Positions 22,717 through 31,487 of a stretch of 33,514 nucleotides of DNA are shown piece by piece. Source of the DNA: JAJKJG01 sp036389455. GTDB lineage: Bacteria > Pseudomonadota > Alphaproteobacteria > Rhizobiales > Beijerinckiaceae. Every line of letters begins with the position of its first letter. Position 1 is the first letter of the stretch. The stretch is taken from positions 1 to 33,514 of the forward strand of contig DASVPW010000143.1 in assembly GCA_036389455.1 (NCBI GenBank). The letters are read 5' to 3'. The position numbers were made by a program, and so were the translations under genes. The notes under the pieces are model-generated. The model made no database searches, had not been told where the DNA came from, and saw nothing but the letters and a program-made list of their open reading frames with translations.

Positions 22717-24309
22717 ATGCGTAAGATCGTACCGGTGCGTCCGGGTTCCGGGCGGCAAGACAGGCATCCGAGCCGACGCGAGGTGCTGGCCCTGATCGGC
22801 GGCGCCGGCGCCCTCGCGGCCGCGCCGACCCTGGCCCAGGCGCAGGCCCCGACCCTCTCGTTGATCCAGACGACGCTCGGCGAAGGCCAGCGCTTCGACC
22901 CGGCGGCGGTCGTCGACCTCGCGCGCACGCTCGCGAAACGCCCCTACGCGGCCGTGCCGCCGGACCTGCCCGAGGTGCTCGCGAACCTCAACTACGAGCA
23001 GTACGTCGGCATCCGGGCCCTGCCCTCCGCCCAGGTCTGGGCCGGCGAGGGCCGCGGCTTCGTGGTCGAGCCCCTGCATCGGGGCTGGGTGTTCTCGAAC
23101 CCGGTGCTGCTGTTCACCGTGGAGGACGGGAGCGTCCGCCGGATCGCGTACGAGCGCAACCGCTTCGAGTTCGGGCGCCTCAACGTGCCGGCGAACCTCG
23201 GCGACCTCGGCTTCTCCGGCTTCCGCCTGTTCACCACCTCCTGGGGACCGCAGCCGGTCGAGTTCGCCCTCGTCCAGGGGGCGAGCTTTTTCCGGGCGCT
23301 CGCCCGCGGCCAGAGCTTCGGCCTCGTGACGAGGGCCCTGACCCTGCGGCCGGCCGAGACGCGCGGCGAGGAGTTCCCGTTCTTCCGCGCCTTCTGGCTC
23401 GAGCGCCCGAGCCCCGGCACGAATGCCCTCGTCGCCCACGCCCTCATCGATTCGGAATCGGTCGCCGGCGCCGTGCGCATGACCTTCCGTCCCGGCGACA
23501 TGACCATCGTCGATGTCGAGACCTCGCTGTTTCCCCGCGTCGCCCTTGAGCACGTCGGCCTCGGCGGCATGGGCTCGAGCTTCCTCTTCGGCCCGGTCGA
23601 CCGCCGCGGTGTCGACGACGCCCGGCCCGCCGTCCACAAGTCCTCCGGCGTCCAGATGCACACCGGCGCCGGTGAATGGATCTGGCGCCCGCTCCAGAAC
23701 CCGGAGACGCTGCAGATCTCGGTCTTCGTCGACAAGGACCCGAAGGGTTTCGGTCTGATCCAGCGCGAGCGCGATCCTGCGGCCTTCCAGGACGACGAGA
23801 GCCGCTGGGAGCGCCGCCCGAGCCTGTGGATCGAGCCCATCGGCGAGTGGGGCCAGGGCGCGGTCCAGCTCATCGAGATCCCGAGCGAATCCGAGATCAA
23901 CGACAACATCCTGGCCTACTGGCGCCCCCGCGCGCCCATGGCGGCGGGCTCCGAGACGACGTTGAGCTACCGCCAGTTCTGGTGCTGGCAGCCGCCCGAC
24001 CGCCCGGACCTCGCGATCGTCGCGGCGGCCCGGGTCGGGCGCGGCTCCGCCGGCCGCCGCCGGCGCTTCCTTGTCGACTTCACCGGCGAGGGGCTCGCGG
24101 CCGGCCCGCCGCCCGAGCTGAAGGTCGCCCTGACGGCAAGCCCGGGAACGATCCAGGCCTTGAGGACTTGGCCCTATCCGGAGCGCAAGACGCTCCGGGT
24201 CGCCTTCGAGCTTGACCCCGGCAACGAAAATGCCAGTGAGATGCGTCTCGTCCTGGAGGCGGCCGGGAAACCCCTCAGCGAGACATGGCTCTACCGATGG
24301 ACGCCCTGA
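22717..24309 (+). CDS. opgG: Periplasmic glucan biosynthesis protein OpgG/OpgD (MdoG family), Tat-exported
   Basis: 530 residues of the MdoG family, which acts in the periplasm on osmoregulated periplasmic glucan backbones. A twin-arginine signal is clear: S19-R-R-E-V-L followed by LIGGAGALAAAPTLAQAQA, which is the feature of OpgD rather than Sec-dependent OpgG in enterobacteria. Family landmarks include YEQYVGIRALPSAQVWAGEGRGFVVEPLHRGWVF, FSGFRLFTT, the VETSLFPR strand and AYWRPRAPMAAGSE. ATG 22717 has no obvious Shine-Dalgarno. Its 3' end overlaps opgH by 25 bp, so the two are coupled. The symbol could equally be opgD; one copy is seen here. Confidence 0.93.
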   Translation: MRKIVPVRPGSGRQDRHPSRREVLALIGGAGALAAAPTLAQAQAPTLSLIQTTLGEGQRFDPAAVVDLARTLAKRPYAAVPPDLPEVLANLNYEQYVGIRALPSAQVWAGEGRGFVVEPLHRGWVFSNPVLLFTVEDGSVRRIAYERNRFEFGRLNVPANLGDLGFSGFRLFTTSWGPQPVEFALVQGASFFRALARGQSFGLVTRALTLRPAETRGEEFPFFRAFWLERPSPGTNALVAHALIDSESVAGAVRMTFRPGDMTIVDVETSLFPRVALEHVGLGGMGSSFLFGPVDRRGVDDARPAVHKSSGVQMHTGAGEWIWRPLQNPETLQISVFVDKDPKGFGLIQRERDPAAFQDDESRWERRPSLWIEPIGEWGQGAVQLIEIPSESEINDNILAYWRPRAPMAAGSETTLSYRQFWCWQPPDRPDLAIVAAARVGRGSAGRRRRFLVDFTGEGLAAGPPPELKVALTASPGTIQALRTWPYPERKTLRVAFELDPGNENASEMRLVLEAAGKPLSETWLYRWTP

Positions 24310-26495
24310 GGCCCGTTGAGATCGCAAGAGCGGAGCCTGCCTTCGCGCCCGAGCCGGCCTTCGCGCCGCCCGCCGCCCCGGCCCTGCCGCCCGAGAGCCC
24401 GCTCGACATGCCGGTGCAGTCGCTCTCGCGCTGGCCGCGGGGGGAGGAGCGGCGGCTTGCCGCCTCTGATCCGTACCAGGCGCCCTGGCTCGCGCGCTTG
24501 TTCGTATTCGGCGGCGCGGCGGCGCTCACGGCCTACGGCACCTACGAGATGTACCAGGTCGTGTCGGTCTCCCGCACGACCGTGCTGCAGTGGGTGCTGC
24601 TCGGGCTCTTCACCCTGAACTTCTCGTGGATCGCGCTTGCCTTCACGAGCGCCCTCCTCGGCTTCTTCTCCTTGTTGCGCGGCCCCCGCCCCCTGCCGCC
24701 ATTGCCGGCGGCGCTCAAGACCCGCACCGCCGTCGTGATGCCGGTCTACAACGAGGCGACCGCCCGCACCTTCGCGGGGCTCGAGGCCATGCGCGAGTCG
24801 GTCGAGGCGACGGGGTTGGGGGACCATTTCGACTGGTTCGTCCTGTCGGACTCGACGAACCCCGACGCCTGGATCGCCGAGGAGCGCGCCTTCCTCGCCT
24901 GGCGCGAGAAGCTCGGCCCCGGCGCCCGGGTCTATTACCGCCACCGGCCCAAGAACCACCACCGCAAGGCCGGCAACATCGCCGACTTCGTGACCCGCTG
25001 GGGCGGCGCCTATGACCACATGCTCGTCCTCGACGCCGACAGCCTGATGATCGGCGAGTGCATCGTGCGCCTCGCCCTCGCGATGGAGCGCGACCCCGAC
25101 GCCGGCATCGTCCAGACCCTGCCGCTCATCATCAACCGCAACACGCTCTTCGCCCGCGCGCAGCAGTTCGCCGCGAGGGTCTATGGCCCGGTGATCGCCG
25201 CCGGCCTGTCGATGTGGTCGGGACGGGACGGCAACTACTGGGGCCACAACGCGATCATCCGCACCCGGGCCTTCGCGGCCCATTGCGGCCTGCCAGACCT
25301 GGCGGGGCGCCCGCCGCTCGGCGGCCACATCCTGAGCCACGACTTCGTCGAGGCGGCGCTGATGCGGCGCGCCGGCTACACGGTCTACATGCTGCACGAT
25401 CTCCCGGGCAGCTACGAGGAGAGCCCGCCCTCGCTCATCGACCTCGCGGCGCGCGACCGGCGCTGGTGCCAGGGCAACCTCCAGCACATGCGGGTGATCG
25501 GGGCGCGCGGCCTCAAGCTCGCGACGCGCCAGCACTTCGCGACCGGGATCATGGGCTACCTCGCCTCGCCGTTCTGGCTCTTCCAGCTCATCGTCGGCAT
25601 CGCCCTCGTACTGCAGACGACCTACATCCGGCCGGAGTACTTCAGCCGCGAGTTCACGCTGTTCCCGCAATGGCCGCGGTTCGACCCGGAGCGCGCGCTT
25701 GCGCTCTTCGGCGTCACCATGGCGGTGCTGCTGGCGCCGAAGTTTTTTGGCTTGGCCCTGATGCTGGCGAGCCCCGAGGGACGGCGCAAGGCCGGCGGCG
25801 CGCTGCGGCTCCTGGCCTCGTCCGTGATCGAGATCGTGCTGTCGGCCCTCATGGCGCCGATCCTGATGGTGATCCAGTCGGGCTCCGTGTTCCAGATCCT
25901 CCTCGGGCGCGACACCGGCTGGCAGCCGCAGCGCCGGGACGACGGCTCGATCCCGCTCGGCGACATCGTCCGGCGGCACCGCTGGCAGACGGTGCTCGGG
26001 ATCCTCGCCGGCGGCTCGGCTTTCATGATCGCGACGTCGCTGTTCCTGTGGATGTCGCCGACGATCGTCGGCCTGATCCTGGCGATCCCCCTGTCCTGGC
26101 TCTCGGGCCGCCTCGGCGCCGGCCTCGCGCTGAAGCGGCTGGGGCTGCTGCTCATCCCCGAGGAGACGAAGACGCCGCCGATCGTCGAGCGCGCGAACGC
26201 GCTGCTTGAGGAGAACCGGGAGCTCGGTTTCGACGACGCGGACGCGATGCTCGCCCTCTACCGCGACCCCGTCTTGCGCGAGCGCCACGAGGCGATGCTG
26301 CCGCCGCCGCCCCAGCGCCGGCGCGGCGACATCGACCCGGAGCACGTCCTCGCGCAGGCGAAGATCATGGACGCGGTCTCGATCCACGACGCCGCGCAAT
26401 GGCTGAAGCCGAAGGAGCGCATGGTCGTGCTCCACGACCGCGCCCTCATCGACCAGCTCGTGCGCCTGAAGCCGGTTGCCGAAGCGGCCGAGTGA
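24285..26495 (+). CDS. opgH: Glucans biosynthesis glucosyltransferase OpgH (MdoH)
   Basis: 736 residues; an inner-membrane GT2-family glucosyltransferase building the beta-glucan backbone from UDP-glucose. Membrane segments flank the catalytic domain: about 68-90 and 98-128 before it, and several between about 420 and 630 after it. The GT core has VVMPVYNEATARTFAGLEAM, LDADSLMIGE near 247-256 (D-x-D), LSHDFVEAALMRRAGY, and RDRRWCQGNLQH near 390 (Q/RxxRW motif). The N-terminus has a Pro/Ala-rich segment. ATG 24285 overlaps opgG; ATG 24297 is four codons in and also possible. It ends 12 bp from a convergent SDR gene. The OpgGH pair points to osmoregulated glucans rather than the cyclic-glucan synthase system of many rhizobia. 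Confidence 0.95.
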   Translation: MALPMDALRPVEIARAEPAFAPEPAFAPPAAPALPPESPLDMPVQSLSRWPRGEERRLAASDPYQAPWLARLFVFGGAAALTAYGTYEMYQVVSVSRTTVLQWVLLGLFTLNFSWIALAFTSALLGFFSLLRGPRPLPPLPAALKTRTAVVMPVYNEATARTFAGLEAMRESVEATGLGDHFDWFVLSDSTNPDAWIAEERAFLAWREKLGPGARVYYRHRPKNHHRKAGNIADFVTRWGGAYDHMLVLDADSLMIGECIVRLALAMERDPDAGIVQTLPLIINRNTLFARAQQFAARVYGPVIAAGLSMWSGRDGNYWGHNAIIRTRAFAAHCGLPDLAGRPPLGGHILSHDFVEAALMRRAGYTVYMLHDLPGSYEESPPSLIDLAARDRRWCQGNLQHMRVIGARGLKLATRQHFATGIMGYLASPFWLFQLIVGIALVLQTTYIRPEYFSREFTLFPQWPRFDPERALALFGVTMAVLLAPKFFGLALMLASPEGRRKAGGALRLLASSVIEIVLSALMAPILMVIQSGSVFQILLGRDTGWQPQRRDDGSIPLGDIVRRHRWQTVLGILAGGSAFMIATSLFLWMSPTIVGLILAIPLSWLSGRLGAGLALKRLGLLLIPEETKTPPIVERANALLEENRELGFDDADAMLALYRDPVLRERHEAMLPPPPQRRRGDIDPEHVLAQAKIMDAVSIHDAAQWLKPKERMVVLHDRALIDQLVRLKPVAEAAE

Positions 26496-26507
26496 AGGCC
26501 GGCGGCG

Positions 26508-27284
26508 CTACCGCGCAAGCCAGCCGCCGTCGACGGGCAAGGTGTGGCCGGTGATCATCGCGGCGGCGTCGCTCGCGAGAAAGACGATGGCGTCGGCGAC
26601 CTCCTCGGGCTCGACGAGACGGCCGAGCGGCGTCGCATCGATAAGGGCCTTCGCCATCACGGGGTCGGCCATCAGCGGCTCGACGAGGCGCGTGCGCACG
26701 AAGGCCGGCGCGACCGCGTTGACGCGCACGCCGAAAGGCGCCCATTCGAGGGCGAGCGCCCGGGTCAGGTTCACGAGCGCGCCCTTGACCGCGTGATAGG
26801 CCGGGTTCGGGTAGAGCCCGCCGCCGGTCAGCCCCATGATCGAGGCGACGTTGACGACGGCACCCTGACGGCGCTCGACCATGGGCCGTCCGACCGCCCG
26901 GGCGCAGTGGAAGGCGCCGGTGAGCCCGACGTCGAGGACCCGCCGCCAGCGCTCCGTCGGCATGTCGACGGTCGCGACCCTGGCCCCGATGCCGGCGTTG
27001 TTGACGAGGACGTCGATCGCCTTGAAACGGGCGAGCGCCCCCGCGACGGCGGCGTCCACGGCAGCCTCGTCGGCGACGTCGAGGGCGAAGGCGAAAGCCG
27101 CGCCGCCGGCGCGCCCGATCTCGTCCGCGACCGCCGCCGCGGCGGCCTCGTCGATGTCGGTGACCGCGACGGCGGCGCCGAGCCGGGCGAAGGCGAGCGC
27201 CGTCGCCCGCCCGATGCCGGCGCCCGCGCCGGTGACGAAGACGGCGCGGCCGTGGAAGTCCAAGGAGGGGAGAAAATCGGCCAT
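26508..27284 (-). CDS. SDR-family oxidoreductase, NAD-type
   Basis: 258-residue classical SDR. TGAGAGIG is at 18-25, D43 in VTDID at the end of beta-2 favours NAD(H), NNAG at 95-98, catalytic S148, and Y163-HAV-K167. The C-terminus TGHTLPVDGGWLAR is typical. Substrate is not predictable. It converges on opgH with a 12-bp gap and is separated from ssb by about 230 bp, so it is probably an independent unit. Confidence 0.92.
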   Translation of the reverse strand: MADFLPSLDFHGRAVFVTGAGAGIGRATALAFARLGAAVAVTDIDEAAAAAVADEIGRAGGAAFAFALDVADEAAVDAAVAGALARFKAIDVLVNNAGIGARVATVDMPTERWRRVLDVGLTGAFHCARAVGRPMVERRQGAVVNVASIMGLTGGGLYPNPAYHAVKGALVNLTRALALEWAPFGVRVNAVAPAFVRTRLVEPLMADPVMAKALIDATPLGRLVEPEEVADAIVFLASDAAAMITGHTLPVDGGWLAR

Positions 27285-27518
27285 GGCGCCCGCTTAGCAC
27301 GGGATCGGGCCGGCGGCTCCCTCGGTCATTAAATCCTGGCGAGCAGCGGCAAATGAGTGGTCCATCTGCATCTGGTCGGGTGCATCACGCGCGTGTGCGC
27401 ATGGAGTCGCAAGGCTGCTGCGTGACAACGCGGTATGTGCTGCTCGGCCGCAGCCGTTCGATTCCTGAGACGGTTCAGGCAGCAAGAGCCCGCTCGAAGA
27501 AGAGAGCCGCACAGGCTC

Positions 27519-28016
27519 CTAGAACGGGATATCGTCGTCGAGGTCTCCTCCCCGGCCGCCGCCCGCCCCGACCGTCGCGGGGCGGCGCTCCATGGGGGAG
27601 GAGCGGCCGAAGTCGCCGCCGCGGCTCACCTGGCCGCCCTCTTCGTACTCCCCGCTCCCGCCGCCGCGCCCGTCGAGGAGCGTGAGGTCGCCCCGGAAGC
27701 GCTGGATCACGACCTCGGTCGAGTACTTTTCCTGGCCCGACTGGTCGGTCCACTTGCGGGTCTGGAGCTGGCCCTCGACGTAGACCTTCGAGCCCTTCTT
27801 CAGGTACTGCTCGGCGATGCGGGCGATGTTCTCGTTGAAGATCACGACCCGGTGCCACTCGGTCTTTTCCTTGCGCTCGCCGGTCGACTTGTCCTTCCAG
27901 CTCTCCGAGGTGGCGACGCTGAGGTTCACGACCGGCTCGCCCGATCCCATCCGCCGCACCTCCGGGTCCTTGCCGAGGTTGCCGACCAGGATGACCTTGT
28001 TGACGCTGCCCGCCAT
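27519..28016 (-). CDS. ssb: Single-stranded DNA-binding protein Ssb
   Basis: 165 residues. The OB fold spans about 1-112: MAGSVNKVILVGNLGKDPEVR, VVNLSVATSESWKDK, TEWHRVVIFNENIARIAEQYLKKGSKVYVEGQLQTRKWTD and TEVVIQRFRGDLTLLDG. A Gly/Arg-rich flexible linker follows, ending in the acidic tip DDDIPF, which docks repair and replication partners. ATG 28016 has GGAGAGG upstream; longer frames lack similarity. A GTTC-N7-GTTC SOS box lies about 106-120 bp upstream, so LexA control is expected, as in other alphaproteobacteria. Confidence 0.97.
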   Translation of the reverse strand: MAGSVNKVILVGNLGKDPEVRRMGSGEPVVNLSVATSESWKDKSTGERKEKTEWHRVVIFNENIARIAEQYLKKGSKVYVEGQLQTRKWTDQSGQEKYSTEVVIQRFRGDLTLLDGRGGGSGEYEEGGQVSRGGDFGRSSPMERRPATVGAGGGRGGDLDDDIPF

Positions 28017-28121
28017 GGGACCTCTCCCTTCTCTCCGCCCGTAATTGGGCCGATCTCCCGTCGAGGACAACCCGGGCGCGCCGCTTTCGCGCCCCTGTCC
28101 CCACAATTCAGGACTCGGCAT

Positions 28122-28136
28122 GTTCTATATTTGTTC
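28122..28136. promoter_or_regulatory. SOS box (alphaproteobacterial LexA site)
   Basis: GTTC-TATATTT-GTTC is an exact match to the alphaproteobacterial LexA operator GTTC-N7-GTTC. It is extended by an inverted GAAC at 28141-28144 (GTTC-CAGA-GAAC), so CATGTTC at 28119 mirrors GAACATG at 28141. On the minus strand TATAGA (28129-28124) and TTGCAT (28150-28145), spaced by 15-16 bases, overlap it as a possible ssb promoter. LexA regulation of ssb is known in this class; action on the plus-strand crotonase is uncertain. Confidence 0.88.
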
Positions 28137-28244
28137 CAGAGAACATGCAAGCGGCAGTAGGAGCTCAGTTGTGGCTTTGCCGCGCCCGGCTTGCCAGCGC
28201 CCGCCGCTCCCCCGACATTATGCCGATCTGCCTGAAGGCGCGCC

Positions 28245-29057
28245 ATGACCGTCCACGCGACCGCCGACGCCTCGCCGCTCCTGCGCTCGGATGCCGGCGG
28301 GATCGTCACGCTGACCCTCAACCGCCCCGCCGCCCGCAACGCCCTCTCCGATGCGCTGATCGACGCGCTCGCCGGAGAGCTCGACCGCATCGCGGCGGAT
28401 CCCGCGGTCCGCGTCGTGCTCGTCACGGCGGAGGGCTCCGTGTTCTCGTCCGGCCACGACCTCAAGGAGATGACCGCCCGCCGGGCCGACCCCGACCGGG
28501 GCCGCGCCTATTTCGCGGATGTCATGGCGCGCTGCTCCGCCATGATGCAGCAGATCGTGCGCCTGCCGCAGCCGGTCATCGCGGTGGTCGAGGGGATCGC
28601 GACCGCAGCCGGATGTCAGCTCGTGGCGTCCTGCGACCTCGCGGTCGCCGGGGCGAACGCCCGCTTCTCGACGCCGGGCGTCCACATCGGCCTGTTCTGC
28701 TCGACCCCGATGGTAGCGCTGTCACGCAATCTTTCGCGCAAGCACGCCATGGAATTGCTGCTCACGGGCGAGATGGTCTCGGCCGCGGACGCCCATCGCA
28801 TGGGCCTCGTCAACCGCGTCGCGCCCGAGGGGGAGGCGATGCACGAGGCGCGCCGCTTGGCCGAGGCCATCGCGGCGAAGTCGCCGCTGACCCTCAAGAT
28901 CGGCAAGCGCGCCTTCTACGAGCAGCTCGAGATGGGCCTCTCCGAGGCCTACCGGCACGCCTCCGCCGTGATGGTCGAGAACATGCTCGCCCGCGACGCC
29001 GAGGAGGGCATCGGGGCATTCATCGGGAAGCGCGAGCCGACGTGGGAGGGACGGTAG
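28245..29057 (+). CDS. Crotonase-family protein (enoyl-CoA hydratase/isomerase-like, ECHDC3-type)
   Basis: 270 residues with the crotonase fold: VTLTLNRPAARNALS, the oxyanion-hole strand VFSSGHDLKEM at 67-76, VEGIATAAGCQLVASCDLAVA and FSTPGVHIGLFCSTP. Compared with true enoyl-CoA hydratase, both catalytic glutamates appear replaced: Gln125 for Glu144 and Gly145 for Glu164 (rat numbering). It resembles the ECHDC3-like group, so plain hydratase activity is doubtful and another acyl-CoA reaction is possible. ATG 28245 has GAAGG seven bases upstream. It diverges from ssb across a region with an SOS box, and its end is 33 bp from the end of comEC. Confidence 0.9.
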   Translation: MTVHATADASPLLRSDAGGIVTLTLNRPAARNALSDALIDALAGELDRIAADPAVRVVLVTAEGSVFSSGHDLKEMTARRADPDRGRAYFADVMARCSAMMQQIVRLPQPVIAVVEGIATAAGCQLVASCDLAVAGANARFSTPGVHIGLFCSTPMVALSRNLSRKHAMELLLTGEMVSAADAHRMGLVNRVAPEGEAMHEARRLAEAIAAKSPLTLKIGKRAFYEQLEMGLSEAYRHASAVMVENMLARDAEEGIGAFIGKREPTWEGR

Positions 29058-29090
29058 ACCCCCTCTCCCCCGCGAGGCATGACGTGCCGG

Positions 29091-31391
29091 TCAGTTCGGG
29101 TCGCCATCGACCGGCGCGTCGTCGGAGGCGTCCGGCGGTCCGGCGCCGGAGCGCGGGAAGCGTCCGCCGGCCTGCGGGCGGGGTCGCGGCGGAGCGCGGG
29201 CCTCTCGCGCGGCGGCGCCGCGCCAGGGGCGGGTCTCGTCGGGTGTGCGGGCGGTCGCGACCGCGTGGCCGACATGGCCCGCCCCGCCGGTGAAGCGGAT
29301 CGCCGTCGCGCCGTGGCCCCTCAGGAAAGCGCCGTCGATCACGACGGCGGCGGCGCAGGACGGCGGCGCAAAAAGGCGGGTCACGACGATCGCGGCGCGG
29401 GCGCAGTCCTCCTCGAAGGCGCGGCGGTCCTGCACGAGGGCGACGATCCGGCCGCCCATGGCCTCGGCGACGCAGCCGAGCGGATCGCAGCGCAGTCCCG
29501 CCCGCAACGCCGGATCGCCCGCACGCCGGGCGTCGCCGTCGGCTTTCAGCCACTGCTCTGCCGTGAACGCGGACGAGCGCCCGACGAGGACGAGGCGGCC
29601 GTCGGTGCCGCGCACCGCGGCGCCGATCCCGGCCCGGTCCACGTAGACGTCGAATCTCTGGGGCGTCGCCGCGAGCCATAGCCCCAACGCCGCCGGCGCC
29701 GCGGCGAGCCGGCGCAGCGGCGACGCCATGAGGGTCGCGACCAGGAGCGCGACCGAGAGCAGCCCGAGCGCCGCGGCGCCGAACGCCGGCACGGTCACGG
29801 TCGAGCCCGAGAGCCCGTTCACCCAGGCCGAGACCTCCAGCACCTTCTGCACCGCGATTCCCATGGTTTCCCAGGCGATGCGGTCGAGGCCGAACGGATA
29901 GGCGACGACCCCGAACACGGCGCAGGGCATCACCACGAGAGACACGAGCGGCAGCGCGAGCGCGTTGCCGATCAGGCCGAAGCTCTGCAGGTTCTGGAAA
30001 TGGTAGGCGCCGAACGGCGCCGTCGCGACCGTCGCCACGACCGTGGTGAAGAGGATGCCGAGCGCCGCCCGCACGAGCCACCGCGCGGCGCGCGCGGCCC
30101 GGCCCTCCGGCTCCTCCACGCCCCGCCCCCGCTCCCATTCGGCGGCGGCGATCAGCGCCGCGACCGCGGCGTAGGACATCTGGAAGCTCGGGCCCAAGAG
30201 AGTCTCGGGCTCGCGGGCGAGCACGATCAGCGCCGAGAGCGCGAGGTTGCGCAAGGACAGCGCCGGGCGGTCGATCAGGATCGCGCCGAGCATGACGAGG
30301 ATCATGATGAGCGAGCGCTCGGTCGCGACCTCGGAGCCTGAGAAGACGCAGTAGGCGACAGCGCCGGCCATCGCGACAACAGCCGCGATCTTCTTGATCG
30401 GCCAGCGCAGGGCCGCGAAGGCGGACAGCGCGAGGAGCGCCCGGGCGAGCCAAAAGAAGGTGCCGGCGGCGAGCACCATGTGCAGGCCCGAGATCGAGAC
30501 GATGTGATAGATGCCGGCGCCGCGCAGGACCTGGTTCGTCTCCTCCGTGATGAGCCCGCGCTTGCCGGTCACGAGCGCCGCCGCGACGGCGCCGGCCTGC
30601 CCGCCGATCGCGTCCGCGATGCGGCGAGTGAGCGCGTTGCGGGCCCGGTCGATGGTCGCGGCCGCCGTCAGATCGAGCGGCGGCGGGGCCGGCGGCGCCT
30701 TGACCTCGATCCTGCCGCTGAGCGACCCGACCGCCCCGATGCCGTTGAAGTACGCGTCGCGGGCAAAGTCGTAGCCGCCGGGACGCGCGGCTTCCGGCAG
30801 GGGCAGGAGGCGCGCCTGCGCCGCGACGAAGTCGCCGGGCTTCACGCCTTGCAGGTCGCGCACGGTCGCCCGCACCCTCAAGGGACGGCGCTCGGCCGGG
30901 AGGCCCGCGAGCTCGCTCGGCCGGATCACGAGGCGCCCTCCCCTCGCCCGCTCCTCGAGGGTCTCGACAAATCCCACGACAGGACCGACGGTCACGCGCC
31001 CGATGACCGGCGCCTCGACCCGCCACTCGCGCCATGCCCCCGCCGCGAAGCCGCAGAACGCGGCGCAGAGCCCGAGCGCGACGGCGAGCCCGAACGGACG
31101 GGCGCGGACCAGGACCGCGGCGCCGGCCGCGACCGCCGCGCCGGCGAGCGGCGCCCACAGGGCCGGGCGGCCTTCGGCGGCGAAATAGAGGAGCACGCCG
31201 GCCCCGAACGCGACGGCAAGCCACGGGAACAGCCGCCGCTGCTCGAGCTCCTCGGCGAGGCAGGCCCGGAAGGCGCCGCGCCAGTCGCGGAGCGGAACCG
31301 CGCCGGCCCGCCAGGGGGCGCCGCCGGCAAGCGCGAGAGCCGCGGATCGCGCCGCGGCGGCTCGCCACGCTGTCCCGCCCCCACCCGGCAT
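29091..31391 (-). CDS. comEC: ComEC/Rec2-family DNA-uptake membrane protein
   Basis: 766 residues. An N-terminal hydrophobic region (about 50-120) precedes a DUF4131-like OB domain with RVTVGPVVGFVETLEERARGGRLVIRP and GDFVAAQARLLPLPEAARPGGYDFARDAYFNGIGAVG. The competence domain then has GAVAAALVTGKRGLI, YHIVSISGLHMVLAAG and GPSFQMSYAAVAALIA with many membrane segments to about 620. ComEC proteins carry single-stranded DNA across the inner membrane. The C-terminus (RFDVYVDRAGIGAAVRG onward) is divergent, with no HxHxDH motif of the beta-lactamase domain. ATG 31391 is taken although its ribosome site is weak; a GTG start near residue 33 is possible. It diverges from gltX. Natural competence is not shown by this gene alone. 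Confidence 0.9.
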   Translation of the reverse strand: MPGGGGTAWRAAAARSAALALAGGAPWRAGAVPLRDWRGAFRACLAEELEQRRLFPWLAVAFGAGVLLYFAAEGRPALWAPLAGAAVAAGAAVLVRARPFGLAVALGLCAAFCGFAAGAWREWRVEAPVIGRVTVGPVVGFVETLEERARGGRLVIRPSELAGLPAERRPLRVRATVRDLQGVKPGDFVAAQARLLPLPEAARPGGYDFARDAYFNGIGAVGSLSGRIEVKAPPAPPPLDLTAAATIDRARNALTRRIADAIGGQAGAVAAALVTGKRGLITEETNQVLRGAGIYHIVSISGLHMVLAAGTFFWLARALLALSAFAALRWPIKKIAAVVAMAGAVAYCVFSGSEVATERSLIMILVMLGAILIDRPALSLRNLALSALIVLAREPETLLGPSFQMSYAAVAALIAAAEWERGRGVEEPEGRAARAARWLVRAALGILFTTVVATVATAPFGAYHFQNLQSFGLIGNALALPLVSLVVMPCAVFGVVAYPFGLDRIAWETMGIAVQKVLEVSAWVNGLSGSTVTVPAFGAAALGLLSVALLVATLMASPLRRLAAAPAALGLWLAATPQRFDVYVDRAGIGAAVRGTDGRLVLVGRSSAFTAEQWLKADGDARRAGDPALRAGLRCDPLGCVAEAMGGRIVALVQDRRAFEEDCARAAIVVTRLFAPPSCAAAVVIDGAFLRGHGATAIRFTGGAGHVGHAVATARTPDETRPWRGAAAREARAPPRPRPQAGGRFPRSGAGPPDASDDAPVDGDPN

Positions 31392-31487
31392 TGCTCGACT
31401 TCATGCTGGAGAGACCCTACATGCTACACGACGCGCGGCGCGCGGAAACAGCCCGGCGCCTCCCATTCCTCCCAAGCTCCGCTCGCC

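Noticed and set aside
24291..26435. 714-codon open frame antisense to opgH
   Set aside because: Composition is that of an antisense shadow (Arg/Glu/Asp/His-rich), while opgH on the other strand has clear motifs.
27456..27465. GTTCGATTCC resembling a tRNA T-loop
   Set aside because: The flanking bases do not pair as a T-stem and no acceptor, D- or anticodon arm can be folded around it.
30480..31487. 336-codon in-frame extension upstream of gltX
   Set aside because: It runs antisense to comEC and has no similarity; gltX starts normally at 31488.
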